DNA from: Candidatus Woesearchaeota archaeon | Lineage (GTDB): Archaea; Nanoarchaeota; Nanoarchaeia; Woesearchaeales; CALCXY01 | NCBI GenBank assembly: GCA_030751555.1 | Contig: JASMFX010000152.1 | Span: forward strand, 1-9,584 | Direction: 5' to 3' | DNA length: 9,584 nt | Part shown: positions 6,609 through 9,584 of the stretch, piece after piece | Numbering within the stretch: the stretch's first letter is position 1 | Layout: the number at the start of each line of letters is the position of its first letter | Made by a program: the position numbers and the translations under genes | Notes under the pieces: generated by a model | What the model was told of the DNA's origin: nothing | What the model saw: only the letters and a program-made list of their open reading frames with translations | The model's database searches: none

Positions 6609-7640
6609 TTAAAAGTCCTCTAAGCTTGTTTGTTGTTTTACTTCTTTTTGTTTTAAAAGCTTTGCTAAAGAAGCAGTTACACGTTCTTCAGAAAAGTCGT
6701 GGGTATTACAAAGCAAATCTTCTACTTTCTCAGTATTTATCTCTTTCCATTCCAGATTATAGCTATCTGTGCAAGGCATATTTTTGATAAGCTTGAATAT
6801 TTTTTCCCAAGAATGTTCTTGGGTGTCAGCCCATTTTACTGCTTTAAACAATCCTGCAAAATCTTTTTTATGTTCTTTCAGGAGCTTTAATGCATTTTTT
6901 GGGCCTATTCCTTTAACACCCCCTTTGTTATAGTCTGTACCTACAAGAAGTGCTAATACAATAAGCTGATCCTGGTCAAGACTTAGGTTATTGAGGACTT
7001 GTGATAATTCAATAATCTCTGGTTTTACTGTTTCAAAGCTCAGCTTGTTCATTCTTTTTTTCTTCCCTGCTATTGAGAGATTTCTTACTAGGTTGGAAGC
7101 TCCATGGAGAAGAGAATCATAATCTTGGGAAACACATGCATATGCATCTCCTTTTTTTACTATGTACGCAGCTTGCGCTTCTCCTTCAGAGGGGGCTTGA
7201 ATAATTGGGAGTCCTAGAGCCTCAATTAATGCTTTTGCCTCTTCAATGACCTCTGAAGTTAGGGTAACTGTTCTTCCTGCGTATTTACGCATAGATTCTA
7301 TATCCTTCTCAGCAACTGCTATTTTGTATCTCTTGTCAGCTTCTGCTTTGAGTGCTTTTCTTCTCTCCCGTTCCTCACGCTTTAAAGCAGGTGGTTCTCC
7401 ATCAAAAACAAACGCAAGTTTAAGGTTTTTTTCCATTAATTTAGTTGTTCTAGCAAATAGCCCTACCAGATGGGAGGTGATCTTTCCTTTATTATCCTGT
7501 AAGGGGGTTCCATCTCTCGAGCGGATTGTAGTGAGAAATTGGTAGAGAAGATTAAATGTATCAATAACTAAGATTTTGTTTTGAAGAGAATCTATCAAGA
7601 TCTCCTTTGGTTCAATTAAATCTTTTATTGCTAGTCCCAT
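6609..7640 (-). CDS. fen: Flap endonuclease 1 (FEN1)
   Basis: The structure-specific 5' nuclease removes 5' flaps during Okazaki fragment maturation and repair. The 343-residue length is normal for archaeal FEN1. All expected metal-binding acids are present in their usual order and spacing: Asp27 (VIDTFN), Asp80 (FVFDGEPP), Glu152 and Glu154 (PSEGEAQAA), Asp173 and Asp175 (SQDYDSLL), and Asp236 (GTDYN). The H2TH/HhH segment GVKGIGPKNALKLLKEH follows, and the helical-arch region with KREERERRKAL lies after Asp80. The protein ends in QTSLEDF, a PCNA-interacting box (Q-x-x-L-x-x-F) with a single terminal aromatic. The N-terminal MGLAIKDLI is family typical and fixes the start. It is the first gene of fen1-eamA-trm5; the gap to the upstream gene is 39 nt with at most a weak TATA-like element. 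Confidence 0.97.
   Translation of the reverse strand: MGLAIKDLIEPKEILIDSLQNKILVIDTFNLLYQFLTTIRSRDGTPLQDNKGKITSHLVGLFARTTKLMEKNLKLAFVFDGEPPALKREERERRKALKAEADKRYKIAVAEKDIESMRKYAGRTVTLTSEVIEEAKALIEALGLPIIQAPSEGEAQAAYIVKKGDAYACVSQDYDSLLHGASNLVRNLSIAGKKKRMNKLSFETVKPEIIELSQVLNNLSLDQDQLIVLALLVGTDYNKGGVKGIGPKNALKLLKEHKKDFAGLFKAVKWADTQEHSWEKIFKLIKNMPCTDSYNLEWKEINTEKVEDLLCNTHDFSEERVTASLAKLLKQKEVKQQTSLEDF
6616..6621 (-). promoter_or_regulatory. Shine-Dalgarno for the EamA gene within the fen1 PIP-box codons
   Basis: AGAGGA on the minus strand lies 8 nt before the ATG at 6607. It is formed by the codons for Leu-Glu-Asp in the FEN1 C-terminal QTSLEDF, so the same bases serve as PCNA-binding coding sequence and as the ribosome-binding site of the next gene. 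Confidence 0.65.
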
Positions 7641-7662
7641 TGTCTGTACTTTTTGTGTATGG

Positions 7663-7670
7663 TTTTTATT
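7663..7670 (-). promoter_or_regulatory. Weak TATA-like element before fen1
   Basis: The minus strand reads AATAAAAA, centred about 26.5 nt from the fen1 ATG, inside an A/T-rich 39-nt gap. The spacing fits a leaderless start, as at the other promoters here, but the sequence is a poor TATA match. fen1 may instead be co-transcribed with the winged-helix gene. Confidence 0.35.
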
Positions 7671-7679
7671 TATTACGAT

Positions 7680-8582
7680 CTACACTTGGATTATCTTCAC
7701 TTGATGAAATTCTGTGTCTGCAGACAACTGTGCTTTTTTGCTTAGCTTTCCGGTAGTAAGAAGCAATGCTGGAAGTTTTTTTAATTGGGATTTTCCGTAG
7801 GTAGAGGATAAGTCGCCCTCGTTAAGAAATTTCTTATTCTTTGCCTTGCAGTAATATTTTATTCCACCTAGTGCTGAAGGAATTTCAACTATAAAATCAC
7901 TCTCACTGTTTTTTCTTACCAAGTTGTGCTCTACTACGCGAATATTATTCTTTGAAAAGTATTTGAGCATTTGCTCTACAAACGTGTCTTGAGGACTCTG
8001 GAATGGATGGGTCTTAGGGGGTGAGTGTTTTTTTATCTCCTTTTTCTGAGAAATTTTCTCCAAAGGTGTTTTCTGTGACTTTTGTTTTGGTGGGGAAGAG
8101 GGTGTGGTCTTGGGAGTGGAGGGTGTTTTTTTAGTTGACTTCATTCCAAGTTTGTTTTTAATAATTCTTGTGGCTTCATCATTTGGCAAGAGATACCATT
8201 TCCAAAATAAGGAAGTTTCTTGATTGGATGTAACCTCTAATGGCTTTGCAAAATCTTTGATCTGACGAAGGGCTTGTCTCATAACGGGTTCTAGCTTAGT
8301 GTCAAGCAGAATTTTTTGCTGCTTTAGTTTTTCGTAAGCAACCTTTTGCTTGTCATTGAGATATTTAAGATAGCTTTGAAGTTTAATTTCCTGGCCAGGG
8401 GTGTAGTATAGTGGGGTTCCTCCCACTTTTATTGAAGAAACCTTCACAGATCCTTTAGCGCTGAGTTCTGAAAGCATTGCACTTGCCATGAGAATATTTG
8501 TGCCAATTTCTTTTGCAGCCTGGATAGGTATGATTGGCCCTCGTATTTTTATAAACTCAAGAATGCTAGTTAGATTATCCAT
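7680..8582 (-). CDS. Winged-helix protein with degenerate Mrr/PD-(D/E)XK-like C-terminal domain
   Basis: This 300-residue protein of no assigned function has three parts. Residues 1-68 look like a winged helix: a helical N-terminus with AAKEIGTNILMASAMLSEL as recognition region, then a wing leading to VGGTPLYYTPGQE. Residues 70-147 are helical. Residues 148-198 form a Pro/Lys/Ser/Thr-rich disordered linker. Residues 199-300 resemble an Mrr-like restriction-endonuclease fold: ESDFIVEI (Asp229), YYCKAKNKK where the usual acidic residue of E-x-K is Lys246 (Lys248 kept), then LPALLLTTGKLSKKA, which matches the TTG-x-(F/L)-(T/S)-x-x-A element of Mrr proteins. It probably binds DNA or RNA and may not cleave it (inference). 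It has its own TATA box. It ends in TAG in the same frame as fen1, 13 sense codons upstream of it. Confidence 0.75.
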   Translation of the reverse strand: MDNLTSILEFIKIRGPIIPIQAAKEIGTNILMASAMLSELSAKGSVKVSSIKVGGTPLYYTPGQEIKLQSYLKYLNDKQKVAYEKLKQQKILLDTKLEPVMRQALRQIKDFAKPLEVTSNQETSLFWKWYLLPNDEATRIIKNKLGMKSTKKTPSTPKTTPSSPPKQKSQKTPLEKISQKKEIKKHSPPKTHPFQSPQDTFVEQMLKYFSKNNIRVVEHNLVRKNSESDFIVEIPSALGGIKYYCKAKNKKFLNEGDLSSTYGKSQLKKLPALLLTTGKLSKKAQLSADTEFHQVKIIQV

Positions 8583-8604
8583 AGAAACAATGAAGATGAT
8601 TTAA

Positions 8605-8612
8605 TTTAAATA
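8605..8612 (-). promoter_or_regulatory. TATA box of the winged-helix gene
   Basis: TATTTAAA on the minus strand is centred 26.5 nt from the ATG at 8582, inside the 63-nt gap behind endA. The spacing predicts a leaderless transcript. The surrounding run is entirely A/T, so the exact register is uncertain by a few bases. Confidence 0.55.
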
Positions 8613-8645
8613 TTTATTGTATAAAAGCTCTAATTTGAGGGGTGT

Positions 8646-9176
8646 TTATGGACGTAGCCATCGCACTTCCCAATAGGAAACCTCTCCTTCATCATCAACT
8701 ACACCAATAAGCAGGCGTTTTTTAGTTGAATGTGCTACTCTGTTTTTAGCTGCGAACTCGTGCCAAGTGCTGGTACTACTTTCATGGACTGGGTAGAGGA
8801 TCCATCTTGCATGATCCTCACCTGGTTTGATACCCCTATCATAGACGCGAAACTCTGCACCAAACTTTAGCGCTGTTTTTACTATATAGCCTCGATTTCG
8901 CATATCTCTGAAAACACAGAATTTTATCCAAAAGTTCTTTTGCTGTGCTTTTGCCTTTTTGAGGAGAGTTTCATTAGGAATCTCCTTATTGCGTTGGTTG
9001 AACACTACGAGTTTTCCTTTCTCAGAGAGATATACTCCTTCAAGGAGGGATAATTCTATCTGTTTCTTGACCATTGCTCCGAAAGCCCCTTGATTAAACA
9101 GTTCTCGAGCCTCATCAGAGTCTTCTGTGATGATTTTATTTTCCGACAATAGTGCTTTTATTTTTTCAGTTGCCAT
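8646..9176 (-). CDS. endA: tRNA-splicing endonuclease EndA
   Basis: EndA cuts introns from pre-tRNA at bulge-helix-bulge sites. The size (176-179 residues) is that of the homotetrameric single-domain-pair type, as in Methanocaldococcus. Numbered from the upstream ATG at 9185, the catalytic triad is Tyr115 (VYDRG), His125 (KPGEDHARW) and Lys156 (AHSTKKRLLIGVVD), the same numbers usually quoted for the M. jannaschii enzyme. The N-terminal domain covers about residues 1-84 (ELFNQGAFG, SLLEGVYLSEKGKL) and the catalytic domain 85-179 (FRDMRNRGYIVKTALKFGAE), ending SYWEVRWLRP. I placed the start at the ATG at 9176, three codons into the longer ORF, because a TATA box is centred 26.5 nt upstream of it; transcription would then begin after 9185. 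The gene is divergent from the HAD-like gene. Confidence 0.95.
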   Translation of the reverse strand: MATEKIKALLSENKIITEDSDEARELFNQGAFGAMVKKQIELSLLEGVYLSEKGKLVVFNQRNKEIPNETLLKKAKAQQKNFWIKFCVFRDMRNRGYIVKTALKFGAEFRVYDRGIKPGEDHARWILYPVHESSTSTWHEFAAKNRVAHSTKKRLLIGVVDDEGEVSYWEVRWLRP

Positions 9177-9198
9177 TATTATCATGCTTTCAACTGTG

Positions 9199-9206
9199 TA
9201 TAAAAA
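9199..9206 (-). promoter_or_regulatory. TATA box of endA
   Basis: TTTTTATA on the minus strand is centred 26.5 nt from the ATG at 9176, but only about 18 nt from the ATG at 9185. This favours the shorter start and a leaderless transcript. No TATA-like sequence lies at the distance needed for 9185. Confidence 0.6.
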
Positions 9207-9276
9207 TGCTTTGATTCTAGGTTTTATATTTCTATATGGAAAGTAAATAAGTTGGATCTGAGATTCTTTGAAAAGA

Positions 9277-9284
9277 TTTATAAA
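9277..9284 (+). promoter_or_regulatory. TATA box with BRE for the HAD-like gene
   Basis: TTTATAAA is preceded directly by GAAAAGA (9270-9276), a good purine-rich TFB recognition element. Its centre is about 28 nt from the ATG at 9309, which predicts a leaderless or nearly leaderless transcript. It is the best BRE/TATA pair in the window. Confidence 0.7.
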
Positions 9285-9308
9285 TTTAACATGCTGACCT
9301 ATAGAATT

Positions 9309-9584
9309 ATGAAAACTATATTAGTAGATGCGATGGGCTGCTTTGTGATAAAGGGCGAGGGGATTTTTGAATCTATGCATACCTTGCTGTAGGAGTATCC
9401 TAACACCAAGATAATCTTATCAGGGGCAGATGATGATGCAATTGCTGAGCATGGCCTTGATTCTATGCCTTATGAATTTTTTACCTTAAGACATGATCCT
9501 GAGAAGACTGATCCTGTGTATTTTGAAAGAATGCTCAATCAGTTTAATTTAACAGTGAAGGATGTTGTGTACTTTGAACATAGT
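9309..9584 (+). pseudogene. HAD-like hydrolase-family gene with in-frame UAG at codon 28 (3' partial)
   Basis: From the ATG at 9309 the frame reads MKTILVDAMGCFVIKGEG and continues to codon 27, then TAG (9390-9392), then 64 further open codons to the window end with no other stop. HAD landmarks are found on both sides of the TAG: the motif I nucleophile Asp7 in ILVDAMG (the usual second Asp is Met9), motif II Ser38 in IILSGA, motif III Lys66 in PEKTDPVYFERML, and a motif IV-like VVYFEH at 86-91. The frame and motifs are intact, so this looks like a recent nonsense mutation, a sequencing error or a read-through/recoded UAG. A good BRE/TATA precedes it. An in-frame ATG at 9291 is too close to the TATA box to be the start. 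The substrate is unknown and the gene runs off the window. Confidence 0.7.

Noticed and set aside
7246..7545. 99-residue plus-strand ORF opposite fen1
   Set aside because: It is antisense to conserved FEN1 coding sequence, shows no recognisable domain and has no promoter or ribosome-binding site.
9223..9240. Additional TATA-like sequence TTTATATT / TCTATATGG
   Set aside because: No start codon or recognisable RNA lies at the expected distance on either strand; A/T-rich intergenic sequence gives such matches by chance.
9291..9308. ATG at 9291 as start of the HAD-like gene
   Set aside because: It is in frame, but only about 10 nt from the TATA centre, and the added residues do not look like a HAD N-terminus. 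The ATG at 9309 fits both.
9390..9392. Pyrrolysine as the firm explanation of the in-frame UAG
   Set aside because: No pyl gene or tRNA is in the window, and UAG ends two other ORFs normally, so it remains only one hypothesis.
1..9584. CRISPR array, IS element, tRNA or rRNA
   Set aside because: No regularly spaced identical repeats with unique spacers, no transposase motifs or terminal inverted repeats, and no tRNA-like T-loop/acceptor pattern were seen on reading both strands.

Overview
The window looks like an AT-rich archaeal genome, most likely a DPANN-type lineage such as Woesearchaeota or Pacearchaeota. The domain is well supported: an archaeal-style FEN1 with a PIP box, a tRNA-splicing endonuclease EndA, a Trm5-like tRNA methyltransferase, a type IV pilin-like N-terminus and TATA boxes placed about 26 nt upstream of start codons (leaderless transcripts). 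The phylum is a weaker inference, resting on the overall look of the surface protein, the duplicated HTH protein and the winged-helix/nuclease-like protein.

Layout. Positions 2-3972 (+) hold a two-gene unit. The first gene is a very large surface/membrane protein, cut at its 5' end by the window edge. It contains a coiled coil, an extracellular beta-rich region, an alpha/beta-hydrolase (lipase-like) domain, a Cys-rich motif, about seven membrane helices and a basic repetitive C-terminus. A small protein with two sigma-70-region-4-like HTH repeats follows, coupled by a GTGA overlap and a near-perfect Shine-Dalgarno. Converging on it, positions 4001-4879 (-) hold a compact three-gene operon: two paralogous three-helix membrane proteins and a pilin-like membrane protein with a SHOCT-like tail. 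Positions 4911-7640 (-) form a tightly packed unit of fen1, an EamA-type transporter and a Trm5-like methyltransferase. Upstream of that lie a winged-helix protein with a degenerate Mrr/PD-(D/E)XK-like C-terminus (7680-8582, -) and endA (8646-9176, -). Divergent from endA is the start of a HAD-like gene (9309 to the window end, +) that carries an in-frame UAG at codon 28.

Function. The minus-strand block from endA to trm5 is an information-processing neighbourhood: tRNA intron removal, a probable nucleic-acid-binding protein, flap processing during DNA replication and repair, and tRNA methylation, with one transporter embedded. The outer block is envelope related. The most notable points are the in-frame UAG in the otherwise intact HAD-like gene; a second UAG that alone separates the winged-helix ORF from fen1 in the same frame; the composite lipase/membrane/basic-repeat protein coupled to a double-HTH protein; and the pilin-SHOCT/three-helix operon. 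I saw no CRISPR array, insertion sequence, tRNA or rRNA, and no gene-free stretch longer than about 130 bases.
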